The position numbers and the translations under genes are program-made. Shown one piece after another: positions 21,974 to 33,900 of a stretch of 64,000 nucleotides of DNA. Origin of the DNA: Bicyclus anynana. Taxonomy: Eukaryota > Arthropoda > Insecta > Lepidoptera > Nymphalidae. The notes below the pieces were generated by a model. That model was not told the origin of the DNA. It searched no databases and saw nothing but the letters and a program-made list of their open reading frames with translations. Location of the stretch: contig NC_069086.1 in the NCBI RefSeq assembly GCF_947172395.1, positions 19,109,572 through 19,173,571 of the forward strand, read 5' to 3'. How positions within the stretch are numbered: the stretch's first letter is position 1; each line of letters opens with the position of its first letter.

Positions 21974-24464
21974 ACATGAGTCATACTCCTGTTTTTAAAC
22001 ACAGTACGCCACAGAGTGATTTATTTTTCGGATTTAATAGTAATTCTTTATCTATGAACTATTGAAATTACTTATTACTACTAATTAATTATTTTATTAT
22101 GATTAATATAGTAATTATTTAGTTTTGTTGAGCCGCATCTGAAACAGTAGAGAACGATAGCAGTATACAACGCTACGAGTGGGTTGTGCTCGTGAGCTTA
22201 CAGAGTACAGTTTAAGTTTAATAGCAGTACCGTGTCACATGAAAGAAACTCCATAAAAACGTATGCGAGTTAGGCAAGGTTCATAGTGAAATCGAAACCA
22301 TAGAAATGGATTGTGTAAGTAAAAGTCGCCTCGTTCTCCTAAGCGCGATAGCTATTCTACAGCGTTGTTGCCCGTCGTCAGTCAGACACAAGACACTGTG
22401 ACATACACAGTTGTGACGTCAATGTCACATGACAGTAAGGTCACGATGACGAGTCCCATTTCTGTTGAGCTGATGCATCTGATCCGTTTGTAATGTTGGT
22501 ATCCAAATATTTATCCGTGGATGTGAATGTGTGTCCGTCCATAGATAACATCAATAAACACGTGTCACGGAGACAGCAACGTGACGACCGCGTCACGTGG
22601 GAGCCGAATATATTCACAACGACTGCTTCATTTTTAATTTTGTTCGAGCGTTCATAGATAAAATTAAATACTTTGTATAGACTACGTAATAAGAATGTTT
22701 TTATGATGTAAGACTTGGTAACAAATGGAGTCAATTAAACTGTAACATGGTAAGACATAAAGCAGTCGGAGCTCGCGGCGTATCGGCCGCATCCATCAGG
22801 TGGAGCAATAAAGCGATATTTACGAGCCGGCCGGAGGATGTTCGAACGTGCTATTAAATAACACTTGCGCGCATGTGGAGCACGAGCGACGTGTGGCGGC
22901 GCGCGGGGGCAGCAGCACTGTCGCTCTGTCCTCGCTGACACGTGAGCCTTTACATCGCGCCTGTTGCTGCCTTGACCGGTTGACGGCATCATGACGTTCA
23001 GAGCTCTGATGTGTCAAACAACTACAACAAGTCTTTGGAATATCTCTTTCAGTGATTCTCATTAGTAGCATGGTGTAGGAGTTGAATGACTTGGTGTGCC
23101 GTGCTTGAAAATCTATCCAGATCATTAGGTCTCGATATATTTAAAAGTATTTCACTAGTTGAGGAACCGAATGATGTTCAAAGGCTTATTACGATCCACT
23201 CAGCAAAGTATGCAGTTCAGAAGAAATTGAGTAGATCGTCTACAATTTACTTATAGTAGAACCACTATTGGTGTCAATGTTAATGAGTAGCGACTCTAAC
23301 ATCAGACAGAGTAACCTATACTAAAAAGAGACGGTAAGAAACTCAGCAGGATCCTTAAAGACTATTTAATAAAATAATGAATTTCACAAACTGTAAGTAC
23401 AACACTATAACAAATCTGAGTAGTTTACAAAGAAACATACTTGACCAATTCTATTACTTTAGCAAAGCTAGATACATAGCTGGGTTTCATCCTATTTAGT
23501 GCGGCGCACGGTCCGGCGCTGGGCGGCGCCGTGGGCGGGCGGGTAACGGGTCAAATTGTAAAAGTTTTAGCGCGAACAAATTGAAGACGCTCTCGAGCGG
23601 GAAGGGGTTAATGTCTGGAAAATGTAAGTTATTGCTGTTGTCGCACCCCATTACCCGCCCCCTCCCGCGCGCTGGCGTGTGGCGCTCGCACGCTGCCTCA
23701 CTCGGAGGGGTTGAGGCTCTTTGAGATCCGTCTCACACACGATGTAAACTGTCTTATTTGTAGAAAAGTCAGCGATGAACTATACGGATCGATCATAAAA
23801 ATCGCATAGTTTTGTTAATCATCGTCGGGCGAGTCGATTGTAACGAGCAGTATGTTTTCAAATTTCATATTTATATTTATTACCAAAAATAAAATATCGT
23901 TATCGTTTCTCGTTTAAATGTGATTAACAACTTTTGGAATTCTACTTTATCACGAATAATATTTATTGAGAATTTCGTTTTTACTCGTAATTAATTGAAA
24001 TGAATACCTCATAATTTTTTTGACTCTACGGCTTCGCTTCATCGTCCGTTTTTTCGTCCGTGTTTTCGGGTCTGTCCTCCGAAAATTTTTTTGGAAGAGA
24101 AAATCAATAAATTGTTTCTGTTGGCCTGACTGGGGACTCGAACCGTGAACCTATTACCTATAATACGTTACTCGATGAGTGTCGAAACTAATTTGAATTT
24201 CAGGAGGAAAAGCACTTCAATTCGTGTTTGAAAAGGTCTGTTTGTATCCCCTCCCCCGCCCGGACAGCTGATTGCTCAGTGTGCGGGGCGCCGGGTGCGT
24301 GCCGTCGCACTGAATACATTGTGTTCTTGCCTTTATACTTACTGCACTGACGTATTACACTGTTCTCTCGTGACTCGACCTGTGCTCGACACGATAACAG
24401 TGACTGAGATGTATCTAGTATTTTTACACTTCAAACGAACAGCAGGAACAAAAGCAAGGTAACG
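21974..24464. other. Intergenic sequence with GC-rich islands
   Basis: No gene recognised. CpG-rich patches lie at about 22775-22960 and 23500-23700. The minus-strand open frames over the first (22735-23125) follow the composition and have no domain. A tRNA-like GGTTCGAGTCCCC on the minus strand near 24128-24140 lacks a box A partner. Confidence 0.5.
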
Positions 24465-24667
24465 TCTACAGAAGTCCTTCCAGTGGCATCCTAGAGGGGG
24501 CAAGAGAAGACGTGGTGGAAGACAACATGGAAGCGCACCGTCGAGGCGGACTTGAGGCTGTCGGTCTGCCCTGGAAAACGCTCTACAGTGAAGTCCACGA
24601 TACGTCCGTTTGTTTCGGCACTATGTACCGCCAGATATTGAAGGACTTAAAGAAGAATATCTACTAA
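24465..24667 (+). pseudogene. LINE C-terminal scrap
   Basis: In shifting frames this reads FQWHPRGGKRRRGG, then TTWKRTVEADLR and VGLPWKTL. Together they match the order of the C-terminal tail found in several endonuclease/RT retrotransposons (a KRKRGRP block, TWRR, then LEAD). At least two frameshifts and no upstream polymerase remain. It ends next to a SINE in the opposite orientation. Confidence 0.5.
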
Positions 24668-24688
24668 CTAATAGTGAAGCGTCGAAAT

Positions 24689-24898
24689 ATTTTTTTTTTA
24701 TTCTTTACAAGTTAGCCCTTGACTACATTGTCACCTGATGGTAAGTGATGATGTAGTCTAAGATGGAAGCGGGCTAACGTGTTAGGAGGAGGATGAAAAT
24801 CTACACTCCTTTTCGGTTTCTATACGACATCGTACCGGAACGCTGATCGAATCGGTAGGGTGGTAATTAGCCACGGCCGAAGCCTCCCATCAGCCAAA
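24689..24898 (-). mobile_element. 5'-truncated SINE (GGGCTAACTTG family)
   Basis: A poly(T) run at 24691-24699 (poly(A) on the element strand), TTCTTTACAAGTTAGCCC and the body to AGCCTCCCATCAGCC correspond in reverse orientation to 40648-40969. The tRNA-like head is missing. Confidence 0.85.
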
Positions 24899-25563
24899 TA
24901 TGCTTAGTATGTGTGTTCTTCTAAATATATAAAGTCAGTCCTTTTATAGGTCTGTGTATATAATAGCTCTTTAGATAATTCCCATGTTGTAATTACACAG
25001 AAGAAATCAAAAAACCATCAAAGTAGTACGTGCGGAGACTGTAGACTGGAACCATTTCCCAGCTCAATTTATTGCTAATTGATGCCATAAAGAGTTGTAT
25101 AATAATTGTAGAGTGCGTATTACGCTAGCGTATGATCAACCGCGAGCCGCCGGTCAATTGACTCCGCCTGAGACTACGGACTCGGTCAAATGACGCCGCC
25201 CGCGCCCGTGTCACACATTCTGAGACACAATCTACATAATACACGATTGGCCTTCCCCTCGTTGTCTGTGGCCCATAGTGCGTGTGAACGCTGATAGTAA
25301 AACAACGATCAATCACATTATTGTCGTCTCTATGGTTGATCTTGTACAAAGACGACGAGTTTATCTGTTTCTAATCAATTTACATTTTAACTAATCATCT
25401 GATGCCATCTGAGACTGTTAACTGGAAAGGGAGACAAATATTCAATCCGACTGTTTCTATGCGATATCTTGTCGAAGCGATAAACCTAGTACATTAATTT
25501 GACAGTAGGGTACGAGTAGTAACGGACGAGAACCGGTGTATTCAACATGGTTTGAACTTTTGT
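24899..25563. other. Unannotated sequence
   Basis: No gene or repeat recognised. A TACGAGTA octamer lies near 25511. Confidence 0.55.
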
Positions 25564-25700
25564 GAGCCGTGATAGCCCAGTGGATCCTCTGCCTCCGATT
25601 ACGGAGGTTACTGGGCCAGCGTGGTGGACTATTGGTCTAACCCCTCTCATTGTGAGAGGAGACTCGAGCTCGGCAGTGAGCCGAATATGGGTTGACAACG
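25564..25700 (+). mobile_element. Internally deleted tRNA-type SINE
   Basis: The head GAGCCGTGATAGCCCAGTGG and CTGCCTCCGATTACGGAGG join directly to the 3' part (GGGCCAGCGTGGTGGAC onward, GAGCCGAATATGGGTTGAC at the end). Box B and the middle seen in the 3968-4321 copy are gone, a deletion of very roughly 200 bp, and part of the box A region is also missing. Confidence 0.8.
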
Positions 25701-26276
25701 ACGTAGTAACGGCCGAAACTATCACCAGATTAGGATCAATTTAGAAAGTCAACTAAAGTCTCCTACGAGTAAGTTCTAAAATAACGCGCTATAAAGTGAT
25801 TATAATTAATGTTGATGACTTCCTGGGCTTAACAATATTTGTAAGATGTTGAGGTTAACAACATCACTGGGGTATGCAAGTGCAATTAAAATTCAATTAA
25901 AATATCAATAAAGCATCGCAAATGAGTCCTGTAGCAATCTAGGCGCACACGTTAGCTTTGCCTAATGGCGGAACACAATGGAGGCGGTGCGAGATTGCTC
26001 CTCGTCATCCAGTCACTGCTCACTGCTCACTGCTCACTGCTGCACTCACGACACGACACGAGACGAGAATTAATTGCTCTATTCACATCGACACTCTGGA
26101 CTCTGATAGCCGGACGAATGACCGACAATTAGTTGCGAGCCTCCCATTACATAACGCTTTGAGTGAAAATGGGACTCATCTGACTTGTGACGTCACCACT
26201 TCTAGCTGTCGCTGGCAATTGATGTTTTAGTTAACTTAAAATATCTGTTCAGATTTGTGTTATGCTAAGTCGTTAC
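25701..26276. other. Unannotated sequence with a heptamer array
   Basis: CACTGCT is repeated four times perfectly at 26014-26041. No gene recognised. Confidence 0.6.
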
Positions 26277-26632
26277 AATATATGATCAAACGAACTTCCA
26301 AGTGAAGTTCGATCATTATTATATGAGTTGCATCCTTGGAATATATGATAATTAAACAAAGGTAGTGTCCTTATTTGGTTGGTAACTATGCGCACTATTT
26401 TTAAAGAAAATTAAAATAGGAAGTCAAAAAAGTACTTCTTATTACTCGTAATGCCACCTCAGACCTCCATCTTGGATATCTCTCATTATTTAAGAGAAGG
26501 TATTGTAACTTGTACAAACTTTCCTGTATTATTTGGGAGAGCTTCTGGGAGGGTGGGTGATCATATATTCCAAGGATGCAACTCATATAATAATGATCGA
26601 ACTTCACTTGGAAGTTCGTTTGATCATATATT
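26277..26632. repeat. Foldback/MITE-like unit with perfect 73-bp inverted arms
   Basis: Arms 26277-26349 and 26560-26632 are exact reverse complements over 73 bases, with a 210-base spacer. Each arm contains a smaller hairpin (CGAACTTC, CAAGT, GAAGTTCG). Most of the spacer (26350-26487) is an inverted copy of the right end of the neighbouring 4.6-kb segment. No open frame encodes a transposase. It could be a MITE, a foldback element or a rearranged transposon end. Confidence 0.8.
26341..26487. repeat. 147-bp inverted repeat, left copy
   Basis: Exact reverse complement of 31021-31167 over all 147 bases by direct comparison. Perfect identity over a 4.5-kb separation points to recent duplication, inversion, gene conversion or an assembly effect. 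Confidence 0.9.
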
Positions 26633-28309
26633 ATATTTCCTTGCATCCTTGTTCATATATGATAATTAAACAAAGGTAGATGTTAAGAGCGAAAGGGAGA
26701 AAGTTTGGAAATAAATCATAAGTTAGTTATAATTATGATTTTTATCATTCATTTCTATTCGAGTTACAATCAAGAACTAAATTTCTTATTACTATCAATC
26801 TACCATATAACAATATTAAGATTTTATGTATATGGATCTAGCGGATTCCGCTTTGTCCAAGAAGTGTTTTAGTAAGATCGGGCAAAATAGAGGGATGATC
26901 TTGTCCAGTTTGCATTCTTTCACTTGATGGGATCACTTGTATGTTATTAATAGTCTAATCTGTGCCCGAAGGTCTTAAATATCTTTTTTAACAGATATTA
27001 TCCGACGTTTGGTGTGATATATCAAAAATAGAACAGACTGATCGGTCCCTGGAGCAGCAGCAGATTTTATGATATTTGTTGATATTATTTTGACACTGTT
27101 ATTATATAACAATTTAAGATTTAACTTTATTAAACATAGTGTGTGAACCCTGTCTACAGGTGCTAATAAAATTACCAGATTCTTTGGATTCTTCCCAGGA
27201 ATAATCGGTAACTTGAGGTTCCCAAGTGTTACAATATTTAGGGGTTTTGGTTTATAAGCCCTTCTAAGAATCAGCATTCAACCATTCGACAGTACTTATA
27301 ATGTCACCTTTAAAGGCTGACAAGTCTGACCGGTAGGGATTGAGATTGCTGTAGTCACACAACTACAACCACTGATAAATTGTCTAATTAGGAAGGTAAG
27401 CATGCTTAAAGGATAAACAAGCTTAAAGGGTTCAAAAACGTGGGTGTTATGTATTGATATAGCAATATGCCATAGCTTCAGCGATGTGATAGACTGTTTT
27501 ATTGTTCTGTCAGCATGCCCAGTATCAGGACAGACACAGAACAGATAGATTCTGGATGAACCAGCCAGTAAAACTCTTACATAAGAGAAGATGATCTTCG
27601 AAATATGTTAGTAGAAAATTTTCATGCTGGATTTGAGTAATAAATATCTGAAACTATTAAGGTGGAGTGGAAACCAGAGTTGTGTAGGCCACTATGGAAA
27701 CCCTAGTATTTCGGTGTAGAATGTATTTCAATGATTCTTCTAGTCTTTTAATATCAAACATTAAAGTTTAGGTATGGGATTTCGCATCACATTATGATGC
27801 TAATTAGTGAATATCCCGTTGACCGGGAAAGTGTTTTGTGACTTCACAAACAGCTTATTGAATAGGGATCATTCGATATCCGAATTAACTATTGCAGATG
27901 AGCGTCGAGGTTTGTATTTGGTATTCGCATATAATGCGAACGCACACTGTCACACAAACCATTTACAAAACAATCAGGATTGAGGTGAGGATATTGTTTG
28001 CCCACAAACACTTATTATTGCATTTGTGCAATCTATGCGTAATACTATTGCGCAATTAGTTAATTATTAGTGAATGAATAAGTAATTTCTATTTACTTTT
28101 CTACTTATTATGATAGATCATCACCAGTACCTACTTAGCTACGAGTACTGCACTGGAAGTTGAGCAAATTCGCGAATAGAACATGTTGGTAGCTTAGTGA
28201 ACTTTTTAACGAATTCTGCAGTTTAAGATAGATAAGTGCATGGATTTTGAAAGGATTTTAGAAGCATATTTTATAAATCTTGAAAAATGACAGGACGTTT
28301 GTCGCGGCG

Positions 28310-28450
28310 TAGTTTGTTGTTTTCCAGTGTCTGGATGTATATTATGCACATTATAAAAGTATTTATACGTATTATATAAATGTACTCGTATATTATGATA
28401 TATCAGCTAGTACCCATAACACGGGGTATGCTTTTCGCTTATCTTCTCTT
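28310..28450 (+). mobile_element. SINE body fragment
   Basis: It contains TTCCAGTGTCTGGATGTATA, a run of TTATACGTATTATATAAATG and CAGCTAGTACCCATAACAC, the body of the SINE type whose head is at 783-957. The head is absent, and a poly(T) tract follows. Confidence 0.6.
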
Positions 28451-30160
28451 TTTTTTTTTTTTTGACGGCGAAGCTTAAGTTTCTAAGTTTCGTTAACTTC
28501 TTAGCACAATTTTAAACTGAAGTTAAATTAATAAGCATCATGTGTATTGCGAAAACATAGGATGTCGTTTAAGTAACCTGATGACTAAAAAAAATATTTA
28601 TTTATTTAAATGCATTTTTTTTTTTTGAACCATTTCTTAGTGGAACTTAACGGTGCGAGTTTCTTTATATACCATAGCTTATCCTATGTAAATACGGATA
28701 AACTTCACATAGGGCTATTATGCGGTTCTTATGATATATATTCGCTCAGATACCCATCACGTGGTATTACCCAAGTTGTTCTTTAATCTTTCATTTTGAA
28801 AATAAAGTAAAAATTTTCATTATTATGGTAAAATTATTTTTAATTTACATATTTATTTGGAAGTGCATTGTCACTTTAATATGGGCTATGTGGCAATTAT
28901 TTATAAATTATTTCAAGCATTTTTTTTTTTTTTTTTGCTTTCAGTTAGTAAAAAAGTATTTTGAAGACTGAATAATTTTACTACGTAATGGCGCAAAGTA
29001 GCCATGTTTGATCGAATACAGTAGTACGTTTTTGTTAGTTGTTTTAACCAACTACTGTAAAAAAAATTGGAACCAACTCGTAACCGTACGAGGTAATGTC
29101 TGCTAATAGTGAGTCTGCGCCGGGGCACAGATCTTATGCAAGGCGATAGTTCGTTATGGCGATAGCACTGATGCTGAAAAAAGGGCAGCGAAGTATATAG
29201 TCTGTCTCCTGTATCCTCCTTGCGCCCTGCTCACCTAACAACAAGGTGGCCGCATGCCAGTTTCCCTGGTAGAAAGTCGTAGGTAGGTCGGCCCTCGAGG
29301 TCAGGGTCATCAGAGTTATTTCTAAAGAAAACCTTTTTCTCAATAGCCTAGTTGGCCTTAATCATCACCAATAAGCAAAAAATGTCCCATTTCTGGCACA
29401 TTAATATTAATTGAAAAAAAATATATATAAAGTAGGACTTAGCAGTTACATTCTATTTTGAAATTATTTATGGTGAGAGTCACAAAGCAAGCGGCAAGCG
29501 TTGCAAACATTGCTTTTGAGGCCTTAACGTTGTCGTGACCTTTTTACCCGACTACGGCGAAGCCAAAAGGAAGGGTAATGATTTTAGGTTTACATGCCTT
29601 TTTTGATGGCATTGATGACTATGCACCGTTGTGCTGAAATATACTTTATTTTATTAGGCTTTAATAATTACGTCCAGTACAGAAGCAGAAATTTCTGCAT
29701 TCAGCTTTGAGAATTGCGGATTTAACAATTTGTATAAATTTTCACCTTAATATCCGTGCATCGAACGTGGATGGAGACGTGTATCCGTCTCTATGAAATT
29801 GTTTTATTTCTGGGTCTTAATCAGATGATTTAATTGAGGCGGGAGCCTTTGAAAGTTTAGGCTCAGTTAAGTCCTTATTTTATTCAGGGTTGTCGGCCAA
29901 TATAGGCCTCAGTTTTATATTGTCTGGTACAACTACAAACGATTTCGAGGTTGAATCACGGCAGTATACGTTTACTACGGTATCTTATCTAAATAAGCTA
30001 TTTTATTTCGAAAAAACAAAAATTTTGCGGGTATAAAAATTATTTGTGATTGCAGATGAACGTTACATCTAATTTAGACTGTACGTATTTTCTGCTTAGG
30101 TTATGGTTGAAAACTAGATCCCTGGTTAAATTTTATAAATAAAATGTCAACCCCTGTCTA

Positions 30161-30715
30161 TCTCTTTATAGTTTGGAGTAGGTATTATGGCTAACTTATT
30201 AACTCGCAGTTAATCCGAAGGCCCACCAATATCCTTGAAGACTCTCGGTCATTATATTTTAGCATATTATAACCAAACTCCTAGTCAATTGAAATGAATT
30301 GCAATAACTTTAAATACCGACAGTTTTGCCCAATGCCTCTTTGTAAATTGGAGTAGGTATTATGGCAAACTTAGAAACTCGCAGTTAATCCGAATGCCCA
30401 CCACTATAATTGAAAATTCGCGGTCAGCCCGGATATCTCCTTATATTTTAGAATATTATACCCAAACTCACAGTCAATTGTAATTAATTACAATAACATT
30501 AAATACTGGCAGATTTTCCAATATCTCTTTATGATTTGGAGTAGGTATTATGGCAAACTTAGAAACTCGCAGTTAATCCGTATGCCCACCATTATCCTTG
30601 AAGACTCGCAGTCAACCCGGATACCTCCTTAATATCAGTTAACAAATATTCCATCCGTTATCCTTGAAAACTCGCAGTCAACCCGGATACATCGGATATT
30701 TTGGAATATTATGAA
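30161..30715. repeat. Subterminal tandem array of about 175-190 bp units
   Basis: Three units begin at about 30161, 30336 and 30524, each starting TCTCTTTAT-like followed by TTGGAGTAGGTATTATGGC and AACTCGCAGTTAATCCG. A shortened fourth fragment repeats CTCGCAGTCAACCCGGATAC twice. Units differ by small substitutions and indels. Confidence 0.85.
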
Positions 30716-31020
30716 AAAAGTGAAATATTATGATTAATTCGTTAATCTACAATTATTTCCTGCAATGAAACACTTCACTATATTTTTATTCACTGGGACT
30801 GAAATATCATCGACAAACACTTCACTAACTTTCTTTGTCGGACTATAAAAAATCTAACGAAGATATTTTCTCTTCCGATATTTTTCGAATCTTCACTGAT
30901 CACTGATTTTACACTTTACCTTTGAAGGCATATGAAAATAAACTATAGTAATGAAAAAAACTTCTTTCTTTTTTTTTTTTTTTGTAAGACGCGTGCGATA
31001 GTTACCGCGCACAAAAAAGG

Positions 31021-31167
31021 AATGAGAGATATCCAAGATGGAGGTCTGAGGTGGCATTACGAGTAATAAGAAGTACTTTTTTGACTTCCTATTTTAATTT
31101 TCTTTAAAAATAGTGCGCATAGTTACCAACCAAATAAGGACACTACCTTTGTTTAATTATCATATAT
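31021..31167. repeat. 147-bp inverted repeat, right copy
   Basis: Partner of 26341-26487 and part of the right end of the 4.6-kb segment. It contains the AGTGCGCATAGTTACC block. Confidence 0.9.
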
Positions 31168-31192
31168 GAACAAGGATGCAAGGAAATATAAT

Positions 31193-32195
31193 TAAACTAG
31201 TTAGAACAAATCTAAGTCGTCACTAACTTTCGACTTCTTGGCTTAAATTAAACATTCATTCCACGATTAAATTAACAAAAACACTAACAAATTCATTACA
31301 AGTCATTCATAACACATTTACTCGTAAAGTGTCTCTTATTTCACCAATTTCATTGTAATGTATCTCATTACGCACATGTGCCGTAATGTACACACAAAAA
31401 TAATTATTTACTTTATAAGTAATTCTGGTTGTTTTTGGCGCATTTGACTAATAAAAAACGCACGCACTAAGCTATCTGTGCAAAACTGACAAGCGTATCA
31501 AAATCTTATCATAATATGGAAAACAGGCAAAGATGCAAATTCATTTTCAGAATGTGTGTTCAAAGTGTGTTTCCTCGAAAATGTGTTATATAACATACGT
31601 GCGCTTTGAAAATTACAACCTCTGCTTCCTTACTATAGCTCTCGCCTACGGCTTGGGCTGGCAATATCGGCTGTAATTAACAACTTGCCGCACGTATATC
31701 ATAATATACTAACATTAAAGTAACATTAAGTGTGAGTATAATTTAGGTAATTGTAGTTTCGTTTTAACTTTATATTCCCGAGACGATGACGTAAGCACAA
31801 ATGATGTGATTATCTGTAAGGCGCTGTAAGGGCTAAGTCAATTTTAATTTTCCGAATTTTCTTAAGAAAGCCGCCGCTGGAGACGAGCTAACAAATCCCT
31901 TTGTTCGCGCCGCCAGCGTCAGGTCGGCGTAAATATTAGCTCGCGAACACTCGCGCCGGCCGACGAGACGCCGAAACAACTTACTAAGCCGGGAAATTAT
32001 AAACACTAACTTTTAACATTTAACCATATTTAGAACCTCCGCGTGGGAGAAATTTTCCATTAATCTTATATTACTTTTATTATTGGTATCTCAAAATAAT
32101 AATAAGGTACCTTTATATGAATATGAATACTCGTAATACCATTAAGTCATAAATATTCTCATCCTAACCCTACTCTGACTGGGAAGAAAACTAAC
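31193..32195. other. Unannotated sequence
   Basis: No gene. A GC-rich patch at about 31870-31970 may be regulatory. Confidence 0.55.
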
Positions 32196-32413
32196 TCTGT
32201 TCTGTGCGATGTGCTCCGGTACTGTTTGTGTGTCTTCATCTTCATGGTCCGTGTCCGTGGTCACATCCGGGGCGATGGCGAGCACCGACGATCCGTTGAT
32301 CTCCCGGAGCTCTTCTACCACGTTCTTGGAGTGAACCATTGAGAGCAGTATTTTTGAGGTCGATCCAGCACATCTGTGACCCGCTCTGGTTATTGGGTAA
32401 CGGGTATTTTGTA
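32196..32413 (-). CDS. Possible internal coding exon, unidentified
   Basis: Minus strand. One frame reads KNVVEELREINGSSVLAIA then PDVTTDTDHEDEDTQTVPEH, with a run of codons ending mainly in G or C in the middle, unlike the AT-rich surroundings. A plausible acceptor (TTTTCGTACAG, exon edge at 32413) and donor (AGA/GTTAGT, exon edge at 32196) bracket it. A second overlapping frame (KYPLPNNQSGSQMCWIDLKN) is also open, so the correct frame is uncertain. The acidic DTDHEDED patch suggests a linker. I do not recognise the protein. It may be an exon of a large gene spanning the window, a domesticated or dead transposon piece, or chance. Confidence 0.25.
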
Positions 32414-33312
32414 CTGTACGAAAATATTATAACGTTACTGTGATCTGATCTAAGGATTAGCGGCGGCACAGGCGGAGTTACAAGTCATACACCATTACTG
32501 TATATTCAGAATACAGTAAACGCCCTGTGTATATGAAACTAGTAGTTGTCGGCGGTGTTTTTGTGAACCAGATCTTCTCTTCGTTAGGTCGAGCGGCTCG
32601 CTGTCGGAACAATAAGCTACAATAATCTCATAAGCCATCGGCGCCGGGTAAGCTTTCCTTGGCCCGTTTTATCTCATTCGATCCAAAACGGTGGAGATAA
32701 AAGAAAAAACGTCGACGTAGCCAAAAATTTCTTCGCACGCTTATTTTTTTTTAAATGTTACGAGTATCGATAGAATACTGAAATCCAATCTCATGGATAC
32801 ACATCCGGCGGGCGCGTATTGTTGCATAGCAAATATTTGATTGGCTCCGACGAGTGCCGTTGTGTCTGCTTCGGCTCGTTTGTGCTACGTTCGATAGATA
32901 CATTTGCACGACACACGACACACGACACGTGACGCGGGCGGCGCACCCGACGAGGCGCGGCAAATATGCAACCGTTAAAATAACACTGAAGTCAACGACT
33001 TTAAAATCAATGAACACTGATGTACTTGTGGTTTCGAAAACAGTTGTCATACTATTTTGATACGTATCAACAAACGACAGCAGGAGTTGCCAGAAGTAAA
33101 CACGTTTCGCAGTGGCTCATCATCAACTTCCGTTGTCGTCCCCGATAGTCTCAATCCAGAAACGCGAAAGAGACTATTATCTGCTTATTATTAAAACACG
33201 ACGGTTGATCATAATTTTTACACAAATTAATCGTCGTGAAGCCCATTGGGTCAGAGTTCAATATAAAAGTAAACCACTTACTTCAGGTTGTGTTCCCTCG
33301 CCGCGCAGGCAT
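32414..33312. other. Unannotated sequence
   Basis: No gene. ACACGACAC-type short repeats occur at 32904-32930 and extend open frames on both strands. Confidence 0.55.
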
Positions 33313-33328
33313 GGGCGGGCGGGCGGGG
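33313..33328 (+). other. G-quadruplex motif with one-base loops
   Basis: GGGCGGGCGGGCGGGG: four G-runs separated by single C, the loop length associated with high stability. It sits in a short GC-rich island (33290-33355). Confidence 0.7.
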
Positions 33329-33679
33329 CGAGACGTGCGGACGGCGGGAGGTCTGTGGACAATATTCAACTACTTATTTTGATGAAACTGAATAAAAAAA
33401 AATAGGAATCTCCTGCTCTCTCTGCGCATGTCTTATCTTGAGTGGTTGCCTGATATATTGCTTACTTTACCAGTAGAATACTCGGTTGAATATATTGTGC
33501 ATTTTTGATGCATAATTTACATCTAAAATGCACGACGTGGAGATATTGGAATATCCATTGTTGAAGATTAAATTAAGTTTCCTTTTAGTCCTCAACGAAA
33601 AAAGAGCGGTATTATAATTAACTTTATGGTGTGAATTTATAGGTTTTATTGTTACTTCTTGAGGAATGGAATATATTAC

Positions 33680-33900
33680 AATATATACTAATGCGAAAGT
33701 AAGTCTGTCTGTCTGTTACCTTTTCACGGCTAAACGGCTGAACCGATCAAAGTGTGTTTTAGTATTATGATAATTGGGACCTTGGAGTAGAACATAGGCC
33801 TTTTATCCCTAAAATAAAAAGAGAAAGGGATGAAATAGGTGTTGACGGTTTGTATGGAAATTGTCGATAGTGATAACGATAGAGTGATCGTTAGCGATAA
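33680..33900 (+). mobile_element. Helitron-like non-autonomous repeat
   Basis: It begins ATATATACTAATGCGAAAGT and continues GTCTGTCTGTCTGTTACC, TTCACGGCTAAACGGCTGAA, ACATAGGCCTTTTATCCC and AGGGATGAAATAGG in the order of a widespread lepidopteran repeat. The CTAG end is not found. Confidence 0.5.

Larger units (their letters stand above)
26630..31192. mobile_element. 4.6-kb putative DNA transposon or composite element
   Basis: The ends 26630-26679 and 31143-31192 are perfect 50-bp inverted repeats (ATTATATTTCCTTGCATCC inward). The interior is AT-rich with poly(T) tracts, a SINE fragment (28310-28450) and a subterminal tandem array (30161-30715). The longest internal open frames (26975-27277 and 29134-29343, both minus) match no transposase motif I know, so the element would be non-autonomous. 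Exact termini and target duplication cannot be fixed because the flanks are themselves AT repeats. Confidence 0.55.

Noticed and set aside
24120..24180. tRNA-like element on the minus strand (GGTTCGAGTCCCC)
   Set aside because: No box A at the required spacing and no related body elsewhere in the window.
26975..27277. Transposase within the 4.6-kb inverted-repeat segment
   Set aside because: The 100-codon minus-strand frame has no DDE/D, helicase or zinc-finger motif.
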